Shown here one piece after another: positions 39,159-47,586 of a stretch of DNA of 64,000 nt (position 1 is the stretch's first letter; each line of letters starts with the position of its first letter). Source of the stretch: Micromonospora sp. NBC_01740 (GTDB taxonomy: Bacteria; Actinomycetota; Actinomycetes; Mycobacteriales; Micromonosporaceae); the NCBI RefSeq assembly GCF_035920365.1, contig NZ_CP109150.1, forward strand, positions 5,456,001 through 5,520,000, given 5' to 3'. The notes beneath the pieces are model-generated. The model was not told the origin of the DNA. It saw nothing but the letters and a program-made list of their open reading frames with translations, and ran no database searches. The position numbers and the translations under genes were made by a program.

Positions 39159-40358
39159 TCATCCCTTCACGCACACCACCTGCTTGAGGTGCGCCACCAC
39201 CTCGACCAGGTCCTCCTGCTGCGCCATCACCTGGGTGATGTCCTTGTACGCCCCGGGGATCTCGTCGACCACGCCGGCGTCCTTGCGGCACTCCACGCCG
39301 GCGGTCTGCGCGACCAGGTCGGCGGTGCTGTACGTGCGCTTCGCCTGCGCCCGCGACATCCGCCGCCCCGCCCCGTGCGAGGCGGAGCAGTACGCGTCCG
39401 GGTTCCCCTTGCCCCGCACGACGTACGAGCCGGTGCCCATCGATCCCGGGATGATGCCCAGGTCCCCCCGACCGGCCCGGATCGCCCCCTTGCGGGTGAC
39501 CAGCACGTCGACGCCGTCGTAGCTCTCCTCCGCCACGTAGTTGTGGTGGCAGCTGATCGGCTCGTCGAAGCCGACGTGCGGGAACTGCTCCCGCACCACC
39601 CCGCAGAGCAGGGCGAGCATGACCGCCCGGTTGCGCCGCGCGTACTCCTGCGCCCACCACAGGTCCCGGCGGTAGGCGTCCATCTCCGGCGTGCCGGCGA
39701 GGAACACCGCGAGGTCGCGGTCGGGCAGGTCGGTGTTGTGCGGCAGCCGCCGGGCGACCGCGATGTGCCGCTCCGCCAACTCCTTGCCGATGTTGCGCGA
39801 GCCGGAGTGCAGCATGAGCCACACCCGTCCCTCGTCGGCGCCGCCCTGCTCCAGGCAGACCTCGATGAAGTGGTTGCCGCCGCCGAGCGTGCCCAGCTGC
39901 CGCTGGGCCCGCGTCTCCAGCTGCGCCACCCGCCGGTCGAGGCCCGCGAACCGGCGCCAGAAGTCGTCCCAGCCGGCCTGCTCCAGGCCCCGGACCCGGC
40001 GCGGGTCGACCGGCTTCTCCCGCTGGTTGAACCCGACCGGGATCGTGGCCTCGATCGCCGAGCGCAGCCCGGCCAGGTCGTCCGGGAGGTCGGCGGCGGT
40101 CAGCGAGGTGCGCACCGCGGACATGCCGCAGCCGATGTCGACGCCGACCGCCGCCGGCGAGACGGCCTGCCGCATCGCGATGACCGAACCGACCGTGGCG
40201 CCCTTGCCGAAGTGCACGTCGGGCATGACCGCGACGCCCTCCACCCACGGCAGCGCGCCGATGTTGCGCAGTTGCTGGGCGGCCTGCGGCTCGATGCCGT
40301 ACGGGTCGGTCCAGACCCGGACCGGCGCGCGGGTGCCCGCGAGCGGGGTGTAGCTCAT
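39159..40358 (-). CDS. rtcB: RNA-splicing ligase RtcB
   Basis: This GTP-dependent RNA ligase of 399 residues joins 2',3'-cyclic phosphate ends to 5'-OH ends. It has the manganese-binding VGVDIGCGMSAVRT segment, the GGGNHFIEV motif, SGSRNIG, HHNYVAEE, and the guanylated-His motif ASHGAGRRMSR. GAGGAG precedes the ATG. It is separated from an upstream small ORF by a terminator and a 12-G tract. No RtcA or archease gene is adjacent. It probably works in RNA repair. Confidence 0.94.
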   Translation of the reverse strand: MSYTPLAGTRAPVRVWTDPYGIEPQAAQQLRNIGALPWVEGVAVMPDVHFGKGATVGSVIAMRQAVSPAAVGVDIGCGMSAVRTSLTAADLPDDLAGLRSAIEATIPVGFNQREKPVDPRRVRGLEQAGWDDFWRRFAGLDRRVAQLETRAQRQLGTLGGGNHFIEVCLEQGGADEGRVWLMLHSGSRNIGKELAERHIAVARRLPHNTDLPDRDLAVFLAGTPEMDAYRRDLWWAQEYARRNRAVMLALLCGVVREQFPHVGFDEPISCHHNYVAEESYDGVDVLVTRKGAIRAGRGDLGIIPGSMGTGSYVVRGKGNPDAYCSASHGAGRRMSRAQAKRTYSTADLVAQTAGVECRKDAGVVDEIPGAYKDITQVMAQQEDLVEVVAHLKQVVCVKG

Positions 40359-40478
40359 CGTCGTCTCCTCGTGTCGGGGGCTGGTCGCCGCCGTCACGGC
40401 GGGACCGGAAGGGATCGGGTGACGTCGCCGGGGCGCGGCCGGGACGGAGGTGGACGGCGATCCGGGGGGGGGGGGACG

Positions 40479-40512
40479 AAAAAGCCGCCCGGCCCCGGTG
40501 GGGTGGGCGGCT
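40479..40512 (-). terminator. Rho-independent terminator upstream of rtcB
   Basis: On the minus strand AGCCGCCC pairs with GGGCGGCT, with inner CCCC/GGGG pairing, and is followed by TTTTT. It lies after a small ORF and 121 nt before rtcB, so it ends a separate short transcript or acts as an attenuator. Confidence 0.8.
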
Positions 40513-40529
40513 GCGCGTACGCGCCGGCG

Positions 40530-40661
40530 CTAGACGCGCCGCCACCCCCGTTGCCGCCCCTGTTCGGGACGTCGCCGCCCGCAGGATCGTGTGCCCGTGA
40601 GTAGCGGGGCAACACCGCGCGACGTCGGCCACACGGCGTCGGTGCGGGTGCGCTGCGACAC
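40530..40661 (-). CDS. Small Arg-rich ORF upstream of rtcB
   Basis: A 43-codon ORF starts with GTG preceded by AGGGGAG with suitable spacing and ends with TAG 17 nt before a good terminator. The product begins MSQRTRTDAVWPTSRG and ends with an Arg-rich tail containing one Cys. The RBS-ORF-terminator layout suggests a real small gene or leader peptide. No homology is recognised, and a non-coding RNA is an alternative. Confidence 0.4.
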   Translation of the reverse strand: MSQRTRTDAVWPTSRGVAPLLTGTRSCGRRRPEQGRQRGWRRV

Positions 40662-40836
40662 GGCGTACTCCCCTGGGTCGTCCGGTTGACCTTGCGCCGA
40701 TGACGGTAGGCGGGCCGCGACGGTGGCCGCAATGGATATTCGCGTTCCGTCCGACGACCCGCACCGGGCCGCGGGAACGACGTCCGCGTCACGGTCACTT
40801 CCTCATCCTTCCCTGTCTGCACTAGGGTAGGGAACG

Positions 40837-41292
40837 ATGAGTGAGGAAATGTACTCGGTGGAGCAGGTGGCCGAGCGGCTGGGCCTGCACGTGCGCACCG
40901 TGCGGGGCTACATCCGCGCCGGTCGACTCAGGGCGGTGCGGATCGGCAAGCAGTACCGGATCGCCCGCGCCGACCTCGACGCGCTGACCGGTCGGTCGGC
41001 CCCCGCCCGTCCCGCCGTCGGTACGGCGGTGGAGGTGTCGAGCATCCTGCAGATCGACGGCGTCGACCGGGCCGCGGCCGACCGGCTGGCCACGCTCGTC
41101 CTGGCCACGGCGAACACCACCCACCACCCCGCGCACCCGCTGCGCATCCAGACCGTCCACGACGAGGAGCGGAACCGCATGAAGATCGTGATCCTGGGCG
41201 GAGCCTCGGCCACCGCCGAGGTGCTGCACCTGGTCGACGCCGTGCTCGACGGCGACAACGGCCTGCTCACCAGGGAGGCCGGCGATGCCTGA
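40837..41292 (+). CDS. Helix-turn-helix (excisionase-type) regulator
   Basis: This 151-residue protein starts with a MerR/excisionase-type helix-turn-helix (MYSVEQVAERLGLHVRTVRGYIRAGRL, residues 5-31; note the IGKQYRIARADLDAL wing). The C-terminal half (about 65-150) has RNRMKIVILGGASATAEVLHLVDAVL and is not a known DNA-binding domain. The ATG follows AGGGAACG, and a TAGGGT box lies 8 nt upstream. It overlaps the DUF4180 gene by 8 nt, so the pair is coupled. It probably regulates its own operon. Confidence 0.85.
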   Translation: MSEEMYSVEQVAERLGLHVRTVRGYIRAGRLRAVRIGKQYRIARADLDALTGRSAPARPAVGTAVEVSSILQIDGVDRAAADRLATLVLATANTTHHPAHPLRIQTVHDEERNRMKIVILGGASATAEVLHLVDAVLDGDNGLLTREAGDA

Positions 41293-41701
41293 CGTCATCC
41301 AGGAGCGGGCCGGGGTGCCGGTGCTGGTGTGCGACCCGGACGGCCCGCCGGTGACCACCGAGCAGGACGCGCTGGACCTGATCGGCTCGGCCTTCCTCGG
41401 CGCCCAGGTGGTGGCCGTGCCGGTGCGCCGGCTGGACGCCTCCTTCTTCTCCCTCGGCACCCGCTTCGCCGGCGAGGTCATGCAGAAGTTCGTCAACTAC
41501 CGGCTGCGCCTGGTCGTCGTGGGCGACATCGGCCCGCACCTCGCGGCCAGTTCGGCCCTGCGCGCCCTCGTGCACGAGTCGAACCGCTCCGGCCACGTGT
41601 GGTTCGTCCCCGACCTCGACGCCCTCGACGCCCGCCTGGCGCCGGCGCCGGGACCCGGTGGGGCCGCCCCCGGGCCGGGCAGGGCGCCGGCGCGCGGCTG
41701 A
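41285..41701 (+). CDS. DUF4180 domain protein
   Basis: This 138-residue cytosolic protein matches DUF4180: DALDLIGSAFLGAQVVAVP, LGTRFAGEVMQKFVNYRLRLVVVGD and NRSGHVWFVPD. The family has no known biochemical role. A Pro/Gly-rich tail follows the domain. Its ATG overlaps the HTH gene, suggesting the two proteins act together, perhaps as sensor and regulator. Confidence 0.85.
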   Translation: MPDVIQERAGVPVLVCDPDGPPVTTEQDALDLIGSAFLGAQVVAVPVRRLDASFFSLGTRFAGEVMQKFVNYRLRLVVVGDIGPHLAASSALRALVHESNRSGHVWFVPDLDALDARLAPAPGPGGAAPGPGRAPARG

Positions 41702-41744
41702 CCGCCCCGGGGTTGTCGGCGCGCGGGACGGGTAACCGGCGCGG

Positions 41745-42935
41745 ATGAGGCCGGAGGCCGAGCCGGTGGACGTCGACGAGCCGCTGGCCGTCGACGTACC
41801 GCCCGCGCCGCACGACGCCAGCGGCGAGCGCGTGCCGACCCGCGACCTGGCCGGGCTGGCGCCACCGGCGCGGCCGGCGCGGCGGTGGCTGCCGCGCCGG
41901 GTGGTCGCCACGCCGGCCGCGCTGGACCACCCGCACGGCCGGCGCGTGGCCCGGCGCGTCGAGGCCCTGGGCATCGAGGTCGAGCGGCTGCGCGCCAACC
42001 GGCTCACCGGCATCCGCGGGGACACCGAGCGGGAGACGTACGCGCGGGCGAAGGCGACCATGGCGCTCGTGGTCAGCCCGCCGTCGCGCCGGAAGCTGCA
42101 ACCAATCGCGCCCAGCGCGGACTGGCGCTTCGACCTGGCGGAGGGCTGCCCGGCCCACTGCCAGTACTGCTACCTCGCCGGCTCGCTGTCGGGGCCACCG
42201 GTGACGCGGGTGTACGCCGACCTGGACGACATCCTCGCCGGCCTCGCGGACTACGCCGGGCGGGGCACGGTGACCAGCCGCAGCGCCGAGCGGGCCGCCG
42301 AGGGCACCACCTTCGAGGCGTCCTGCTACACGGACCCGCTGGCCCTGGAGCACCTCACCGGCAGCTGGCGCCGGGCGGTGGAGCACTTCGCCGGCTGGGA
42401 CGCCCCGGTGCAGCTGCGCTGGACCACCAAGTACGCCGACGTGGACACGTTCGTGGGGCTGCCGCACGCCGGGCGCACCCGGGTCCGGTTCAGCGTCAAC
42501 TGCCGCCCGGTCAGCGAGCGGATGGAGGGCGGCACGGCGTCGGTGCCGCACCGGCTGGCGGCGCTGCGCCGGCTCGCCCTCGACGGTTACCCGGTGGGGT
42601 TGACCGTCGCGCCGATCATGCCGCTGCCCGGCTGGCGGGAGCACTACGGCGAGCTGCTCGACGCGGTCGCGGGCGCGGTCGCCGGGGTGCCGGGGCTCGA
42701 CCTGACCGCCGAGCTGATCACCCACCGGTTCACCCCGGGCAGCAAGGAGGTACTGCTCGACTGGTACCCGCGCACGAGGCTGGAGATGGACGAGTCCGCC
42801 CGCAGCCGCAGGTACGGCAGGTTCGGCGCCGTGAAGTACGTCTACCCGCGCGACACGATGGCCGAGCTGCGCACCTGGTTCGACCGCGAGCTGGCCGCCC
42901 GGCTGCCTGCCTGCCGGGTCCTCTACTGGACGTGA
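41745..42935 (+). CDS. Spore photoproduct lyase family radical SAM protein
   Basis: This 396-residue protein has the radical SAM cluster motif C135PAHC139QYC142YL with CxxxCxxC spacing. The family-wide segments SADWRFDLAEGCPAHCQ, RWTTKYADVD and RVRFSVN follow, and LDWYPRTRLEMDESARSRRYG precedes the C terminus. Spore photoproduct lyase reverses UV thymine lesions in endospores; actinomycetes do not make endospores, so this homologue may repair other DNA lesions or have another substrate. It begins 43 nt after the DUF4180 gene on the same strand. Confidence 0.88.
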   Translation: MRPEAEPVDVDEPLAVDVPPAPHDASGERVPTRDLAGLAPPARPARRWLPRRVVATPAALDHPHGRRVARRVEALGIEVERLRANRLTGIRGDTERETYARAKATMALVVSPPSRRKLQPIAPSADWRFDLAEGCPAHCQYCYLAGSLSGPPVTRVYADLDDILAGLADYAGRGTVTSRSAERAAEGTTFEASCYTDPLALEHLTGSWRRAVEHFAGWDAPVQLRWTTKYADVDTFVGLPHAGRTRVRFSVNCRPVSERMEGGTASVPHRLAALRRLALDGYPVGLTVAPIMPLPGWREHYGELLDAVAGAVAGVPGLDLTAELITHRFTPGSKEVLLDWYPRTRLEMDESARSRRYGRFGAVKYVYPRDTMAELRTWFDRELAARLPACRVLYWT

Positions 42936-42957
42936 GGATCAGCTACGGTCGACGACC

Positions 42958-43740
42958 GTGGCCCTGATGCGTGTCGACTTCCACTCCGAGGTGCTCGGTC
43001 TCGGCACCTCCATGACCGTGATCCTGCCGCAGCACACCTCCTCGCAGGTCGGCATGTCCGGTAGCGCCCCGCCGGGCGACCCGCCCGTGCTCTACCTGCT
43101 GCACGGGTTGTCCGACGACGACACGATCTGGCTGCGCCGCACCTCGATCGAGCGGTACGTGGCGCCGCTCGGCCTGGCCGTGGTGATGCCCCAGGTCGGG
43201 CGCAGCTTCTACAGCGACGAGGAGCACGGCAACCGGTACTGGACCTTCCTCACCGACGAGCTGCCCCGGCTGTGCCACGGGTTCTTCCGGCTCTCGACGC
43301 GTCGGGAGGACACCTTCGTCGCCGGGCTCTCGATGGGCGGCTACGGGGCGCTGAAGTGGGCGCTGCGCGACCCGGGCCGGTTCGCGGCGGCGGCGAGCCT
43401 CTCCGGCGCGCTCGACGTGGCCACCCGCCGCCACCATCCGACCGCGCCCCTCGACCCCGGCGTCTGGCACACCGCCTTCGGCGAGCGCACCGTCGCGGGC
43501 AGCGACGACGATGTCCTCGCCCTGCTCGGCAGGACCACGGGCGCCGACCTGCCCGCGCTGCGCGTCGCCTGCGGCACCGAGGACTTCCTGTACGAGGACA
43601 ACCTGACCTTCGTCACGGCGGCCCGCGAGCGCGGCGTCCCGCTCACCGTGGACTTCTCCCCCGGCGCGCACGACTGGGCGTACTGGGACGCGAAGATCCA
43701 GGACGTGCTGGCCTGGTTGCCTCTGCGCACGGGCGGCTGA
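42958..43740 (+). CDS. Alpha/beta-hydrolase esterase (esterase D/mycolyltransferase-like)
   Basis: This protein of 260 residues has the putative-esterase fold. Nucleophile S125 lies in AGLS125MGGYGAL, with an oxyanion segment VLYLLHGLSDDD. The acid is probably in CGTEDFLYEDN and the His in GAHDWAYWD. No signal peptide is seen, so it is cytosolic. The GTG start lacks an RBS but has TACGGT 8 nt upstream, indicating a leaderless transcript. Substrates in the family include S-formylglutathione and ferulate esters. Confidence 0.85.
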   Translation: MALMRVDFHSEVLGLGTSMTVILPQHTSSQVGMSGSAPPGDPPVLYLLHGLSDDDTIWLRRTSIERYVAPLGLAVVMPQVGRSFYSDEEHGNRYWTFLTDELPRLCHGFFRLSTRREDTFVAGLSMGGYGALKWALRDPGRFAAAASLSGALDVATRRHHPTAPLDPGVWHTAFGERTVAGSDDDVLALLGRTTGADLPALRVACGTEDFLYEDNLTFVTAARERGVPLTVDFSPGAHDWAYWDAKIQDVLAWLPLRTGG

Positions 43741-43792
43741 CCCGGCGGCCGGGTGCCGGCTGAGCGGTGCCGGTGGCCGGGCGGCCCGGCGC

Positions 43793-44299
43793 TCAGGCCC
43801 CGACGGTGCCGTCGACGCCCTCGCGCAGGAGGTCGGCGTGGCCGTTGTGGCGGGCGTACTCGTGGATCAGGTGCAGCATCACCAGGCGCAGGGACACGTC
43901 CTCGCCGGATCTGGCGTGGTGGCCGGTCACGTCGAGCGACTCGGCCTCGCGCTCGATGCGACGCGAGTGCGCGACCTCCCGCTGCCAGGCGTCGAACGCC
44001 TCGGCGCGGGTGGCGCCGCTCGCGTCGTACGCCACCTGGAAGTCGCCCGAGTCCGACCAGACCAGCGGCACGTCCTCGCCGTCGATGGTCCGGCGGAACC
44101 AGGCCCGCTCCACCTCCGCCATGTGCCGGACCAGACCGAGCAGCGACAGCGTGGACGGGGGCATCGACTGCCGGCGCAGGTCCTCGTCGGACAGCCCGTC
44201 GCACTTCATCGCGAGGGTCGCCCGGTGGTAGTCCAGGAAGGCGCGCAGCATCTCGCGCTCGTCCCCGGTGACGGGCGGCCCGATCCGTTCGGTGGCCAC
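43793..44299 (-). CDS. DinB superfamily (DUF664) protein
   Basis: This 168-residue four-helix protein has the metal-binding histidines expected in DinB-like enzymes: LGLVRHMAEVERAWF and the C-terminal LHLIHEYARHNGHADLLRE. GTG is chosen from GGGGGGAG upstream. Family members include thiol transferases and maleylpyruvate isomerase; the role here is unknown. It is encoded between convergent and divergent neighbours, as a single gene. Confidence 0.85.
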   Translation of the reverse strand: MATERIGPPVTGDEREMLRAFLDYHRATLAMKCDGLSDEDLRRQSMPPSTLSLLGLVRHMAEVERAWFRRTIDGEDVPLVWSDSGDFQVAYDASGATRAEAFDAWQREVAHSRRIEREAESLDVTGHHARSGEDVSLRLVMLHLIHEYARHNGHADLLREGVDGTVGA

Positions 44300-44437
44300 G
44301 ACCCACTCCCCCCTCGCGTGACGGCACACCTGCCGTCCGACGGTCGCTCGTCTCCGAGCCGGAACGTCCGATCATGCCCGACGTCGCCGGCGCGCGTAGC
44401 GTGGGCACGCAGCCGCACGCCCGGGAGGAAACCAACC

Positions 44438-45616
44438 GTGACCCTGTCCACCCCCGCGACCGCGCTCGCGTACTTCGGCGTCGACGCCCTGATCGACGAC
44501 GACACCCGAGACCTCCAAACCGCCGTGCGCGGCTTCGTCGACCGACGGGTCCGCCCGGAGATCGCCACCTGGTACGAGCAGGGCCGCCTGCCCGTGCGGG
44601 ATCTCGCCCGCGAACTCGGTGAACTCGGCGTGCTCGGCATGCACCTGCGGGGCTACGGCTGCGCCGGCACCTCCGCCGTCGCGTACGGGCTGGCCTGCTT
44701 CGAGCTGGAGGCGGGCGACTCGGGGCTGCGCTCCCTGGTGTCGGTGCAGGGATCGCTCGCCATGTACGCCATCTGGCGGTTCGGCTCCGAGGAGCAGAAG
44801 CAGCAGTGGCTGCCCCGGATGGCGGCCGGCGAGGCCATCGGCTGCTTCGGCCTGACCGAACCGGACTTCGGCTCCGACCCGGCCGGCATGCGGACCCGGG
44901 CCCGCCGCGACGGGGACGACTGGGTGCTCGACGGCACCAAGATGTGGATCACCAACGGCTCCGTCGCAGATGTCGCCGTGGTGTGGGCCCGCACCGACGA
45001 GGGCGTACGCGGCTTCCTCGTCCCCGCCGGCACCCCCGGCTTCACCGCCCCGGAGATCACCCGCAAGCTCTCCCTGCGCGCCTCGGTGACCTCGGAACTC
45101 GTCCTCGACGACGTGCGGCTGCCCGCCGACGCGATGCTGCCGGAGGCCACCGGCCTGTCCGGGCCGCTGACGTGTCTCAACGAGGCCCGCTTCGGCATCG
45201 TCTTCGGGGCGCTGGGCGCGGCCCACGACTGCCTGGAGACGACGATCGCGTACGCCCGCAGCCGGCAGATCTTCGACAAGCCGCTCGCCGCGTACCAGGC
45301 CACCCAGCTCAAGCTCGCCGACATGGGGCTGGAGCTGGGCAAGGGGATGCTGCTGGCGTTGCAGATCGGCGCGCTGAAGGACGCCGGCACCCTCGACCAC
45401 CGGCAGATCAGCCTGGGCAAGCTCAACAGCGTGCGGGAGGCCATCGCCATCGCCCGCGAGTGCCGCGCCATCCTGGGCGCGGCCGGGATCACCCTCGACT
45501 ACCCGGTCATCCGGCACTCGGCCAACCTCGAATCCGTGCTCACCTACGAGGGCACGTCCGAGGTGCATCAGCTGATCATCGGACAGGTGCTGACCGGCCA
45601 CGCCGCCTTCAAGTGA
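44438..45616 (+). CDS. Acyl-CoA dehydrogenase, glutaryl-CoA dehydrogenase-like
   Basis: This flavoprotein of 392 residues has the N-terminal helical domain, the FGLTEPDFGSDPAGM flavin-binding segment, KMWITNGSVADVAVVWA and the catalytic Glu371 in TYE371GTSEVHQLIIG. The RFGIVFGALGAAHDCLE and FDKPLAAYQATQLKLADM segments are typical of glutaryl-CoA dehydrogenase, which oxidises and decarboxylates glutaryl-CoA in lysine/tryptophan breakdown. The GTG start has GGGAGGAA upstream. No other glutarate genes are nearby. Confidence 0.9.
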   Translation: MTLSTPATALAYFGVDALIDDDTRDLQTAVRGFVDRRVRPEIATWYEQGRLPVRDLARELGELGVLGMHLRGYGCAGTSAVAYGLACFELEAGDSGLRSLVSVQGSLAMYAIWRFGSEEQKQQWLPRMAAGEAIGCFGLTEPDFGSDPAGMRTRARRDGDDWVLDGTKMWITNGSVADVAVVWARTDEGVRGFLVPAGTPGFTAPEITRKLSLRASVTSELVLDDVRLPADAMLPEATGLSGPLTCLNEARFGIVFGALGAAHDCLETTIAYARSRQIFDKPLAAYQATQLKLADMGLELGKGMLLALQIGALKDAGTLDHRQISLGKLNSVREAIAIARECRAILGAAGITLDYPVIRHSANLESVLTYEGTSEVHQLIIGQVLTGHAAFK

Positions 45617-45623
45617 GCGCGAC

Positions 45624-45695
45624 GCCGGGTCGGGTGCGTCAGCCGGGTCGGGTGCGTCAGCCGGGTCGGGTGCGTCAGCCGGGTCGGGTGCGTCA
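45624..45695. repeat. 18-bp tandem repeat, four copies
   Basis: The unit GCCGGGTCGGGTGCGTCA is repeated exactly four times. It starts 8 nt after the acyl-CoA dehydrogenase stop. Read on the minus strand, each unit supplies a TGA in frame with the dipeptidase gene, whose stop is the one in the last copy. Confidence 0.95.
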
Positions 45696-46577
45696 GCCGC
45701 CCACGGGTTCGGCCGAGGAGCGGGCCACCGGCAGGTCGAAGTACGTGTCCGGCCAGGGTTCGTCGCGGTAGCGGTAGTGCCACCACTCGCGGTCGTAGTT
45801 GACGAAGCCGCCGTCGGTCATCAGCTGCCGCAGCAGCCGCCGGTTGTCCCGGGCCAGGCCGGTGACCTGGGGTGAGTCGGTGTGCGCGAGCGGGTCGAAG
45901 CAGTCGAAGCCGGTGCCCATGTCGACGCCGTTGTCCGGGAACCGCTGCCCCTTCGCAGCGGTGCAGGAGACCAGGGGCCGGCCCGGGGCGTACGGGGGCT
46001 GGGTGGGGGTCGGCACGTCGACCAGGGTCAGGTCGAGCGTGCTGCCCCGGCTGTGGGCGGTGGGCGCCCCGACGTACCCCTCGTCGAACAGCTCGGACTT
46101 CGCCACCCGGGGATAGAACTCCGCCTTCATCCGCTGCTCGCCGGGCTGCCGGGCCCACTCGACGAAGTCGTCGGCGGCCCGTTGGGGGCGGTAGCAGTCG
46201 TACACCTTCAGGCTGCGGGCCCGGGCGAGGGCGGCGTCCTGCACCCGGCGCAGCGCCTCGGCGGCCCGGCGGGTGAGCAGGCAGAGCGGTTCGGGGTAGC
46301 CGGCGACCGGCCGACCGACGAAGTTGTGGGCGGTGGCGTACCGGATGTCGGTCCGGATGCGCGGGTCGACGTCGGTGAGGACGACGAGGCCCGGCCCGGG
46401 CGACGTCGCGGCGGGGGCGGACGCCGGGAACGACGGTGGCGGCGCGGCCGGTGGTGACGGCGCGGGTCGGGTGCAGGCGGGCGCGAGCGCCACCATCACG
46501 ACGGCCACGGCCACCGCCCGCCGGCGGGCGGTCGCGGCGCGCGGGGCTCGCCGGCGGATCCGGACTGGCCTGGCCAC
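45693..46577 (-). CDS. M15 family D-Ala-D-Ala dipeptidase (VanX-like) lipoprotein
   Basis: This extracytoplasmic zinc peptidase of 294 residues has an Arg-rich signal peptide with lipobox LAPAC, then a Pro-rich spacer. The M15D zinc site reads AHSRGSTLDLTL, and the distal ligands lie in REWWHYRYRDEPW, with YDCYRPQRAA as the catalytic Arg region. VanX-type enzymes split D-Ala-D-Ala; secreted forms may act in cell-wall recycling. The GTG start lies 16 nt after the esterase stop, so it may be co-transcribed with the polysaccharide operon. Confidence 0.87.
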   Translation of the reverse strand: MARPVRIRRRAPRAATARRRAVAVAVVMVALAPACTRPAPSPPAAPPPSFPASAPAATSPGPGLVVLTDVDPRIRTDIRYATAHNFVGRPVAGYPEPLCLLTRRAAEALRRVQDAALARARSLKVYDCYRPQRAADDFVEWARQPGEQRMKAEFYPRVAKSELFDEGYVGAPTAHSRGSTLDLTLVDVPTPTQPPYAPGRPLVSCTAAKGQRFPDNGVDMGTGFDCFDPLAHTDSPQVTGLARDNRRLLRQLMTDGGFVNYDREWWHYRYRDEPWPDTYFDLPVARSSAEPVGG

Positions 46578-46593
46578 ACCCCTGTCTATCAGG

Positions 46594-47583
46594 CTACGGG
46601 CCGTCGGGCGCCCGGTCCGGCCAGAGGTGTACGCGCAGGAAGCCCACCGCCGCCTCGTCGTCGTCGATCCCGCCGGCCTCGTGACCGTTGTACCGCCAGA
46701 CCGACAGCTCCGTCGGCCCCCGGCAGGCGTTGACGGCGGCGAAGACCGTCGACGGCGGCACGATCTCGTCCATCAGCGCGACGGAGAAGCGGGCCGGCAG
46801 GTGGCACCGGCGGGCGAAGTTCACCCCGTCGACGTACGCCAGGGTGTCGAGCACCCGCTCCTCGGCGTGCCGGTGGACGGCCAGATAGTCGCGGATCTCC
46901 CGGTACGGCTGCGCGTCGGTGAGCACGATCGCGCGCGGGATGTCGCACAGGAAGGGCACGCCGGCCACGACGGCCCGCAGGTCGGGCGTCAACGCGGCGA
47001 CGGCGAGCGCCGCCCCGCCGCCCTGGCTGTGCCCGAGGACCGCGACCCGCGCCGGATCGACCGCCGGCAGGGTGCGGACGGCGTCCACCGCCCGCACCGC
47101 GTCGGTGAGGAACCGCCGGTAGTAGTACGTGCGGGGGTCCGTCACGCCACGGGTGGCGACCCCGGGCGCCTCGGGGCCGGCGGCGGCCGGATCCGGGGTG
47201 TCCCCCCGGGTCCAGCCCGCCCCCTGCCCCCGGGTGTCCATCTGCAGGTGCGCGAACCCGGCCGAGGCCCACAGCAGGTTCTCCAGCGGGTGGCCCCGGC
47301 CGCCGCCGTAGCCGGCGTACTGCACGACGGTGGGCAGGGGCGACTCGGCGCCGCGCGGCAGCCGCAGCCAGGCCCGCACCGGCTGCCCGGCGAAGCCGGG
47401 AAAGGTCACGTCGAGCACGTCGATCGTGGCCAGCCCGGTGGGCACCGGCTCGGCGCGCACCGGCCAGCCGCACTCCCGCGACTCGGCGATCGTGTCCGCC
47501 CAGAACCGGTCGAAGTCCGCCGGCTCCCGCACCCCGCCGCGGTACGCGCGCAACTGCTCCTCGGGCAGGTCGGTGAGGGCCAC
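46594..47583 (-). CDS. Acetyl xylan esterase-like hydrolase (AXE1 family)
   Basis: This cytosolic esterase of 329 residues belongs to the AXE1/cephalosporin-C deacetylase family. Key segments are VVQYAGYGGGRGHP, MDTRGQGAGW, the nucleophile motif VLGHSQGGGAAL, DEIVPPSTVFAA (acid) and YNGHEAGG (His). It removes acetyl groups from xylo-oligosaccharides or similar sugars. GTG follows the GH3 stop by 3 nt. Together with GH3 and the importer it suggests intracellular processing of acetylated plant oligosaccharides. Confidence 0.9.
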   Translation of the reverse strand: MALTDLPEEQLRAYRGGVREPADFDRFWADTIAESRECGWPVRAEPVPTGLATIDVLDVTFPGFAGQPVRAWLRLPRGAESPLPTVVQYAGYGGGRGHPLENLLWASAGFAHLQMDTRGQGAGWTRGDTPDPAAAGPEAPGVATRGVTDPRTYYYRRFLTDAVRAVDAVRTLPAVDPARVAVLGHSQGGGAALAVAALTPDLRAVVAGVPFLCDIPRAIVLTDAQPYREIRDYLAVHRHAEERVLDTLAYVDGVNFARRCHLPARFSVALMDEIVPPSTVFAAVNACRGPTELSVWRYNGHEAGGIDDDEAAVGFLRVHLWPDRAPDGP

Positions 47584-47586
47584 CGC

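Larger units (their letters stand above)
40359..40836. other. Leader region of rtcB
   Basis: This 478-bp gap carries, on the minus strand, a weak promoter candidate (TTGCGG/TACCGT, 40703-40732), a 43-codon small ORF, a terminator and a 12-G homopolymer (40464-40475). The plus strand has a TAGGGT box (40823-40828) for the HTH gene. Confidence 0.45.

Noticed and set aside
40394..40822. 142-codon Pro-rich minus-strand frame upstream of rtcB
   Set aside because: It runs straight through the terminator and the 12-G tract. The 43-codon ORF in another frame has the better RBS and ends before the terminator.
45624..45695. Short tandem repeat as a CRISPR array
   Set aside because: The units are directly adjacent 18-mers without spacers and no cas genes are present.
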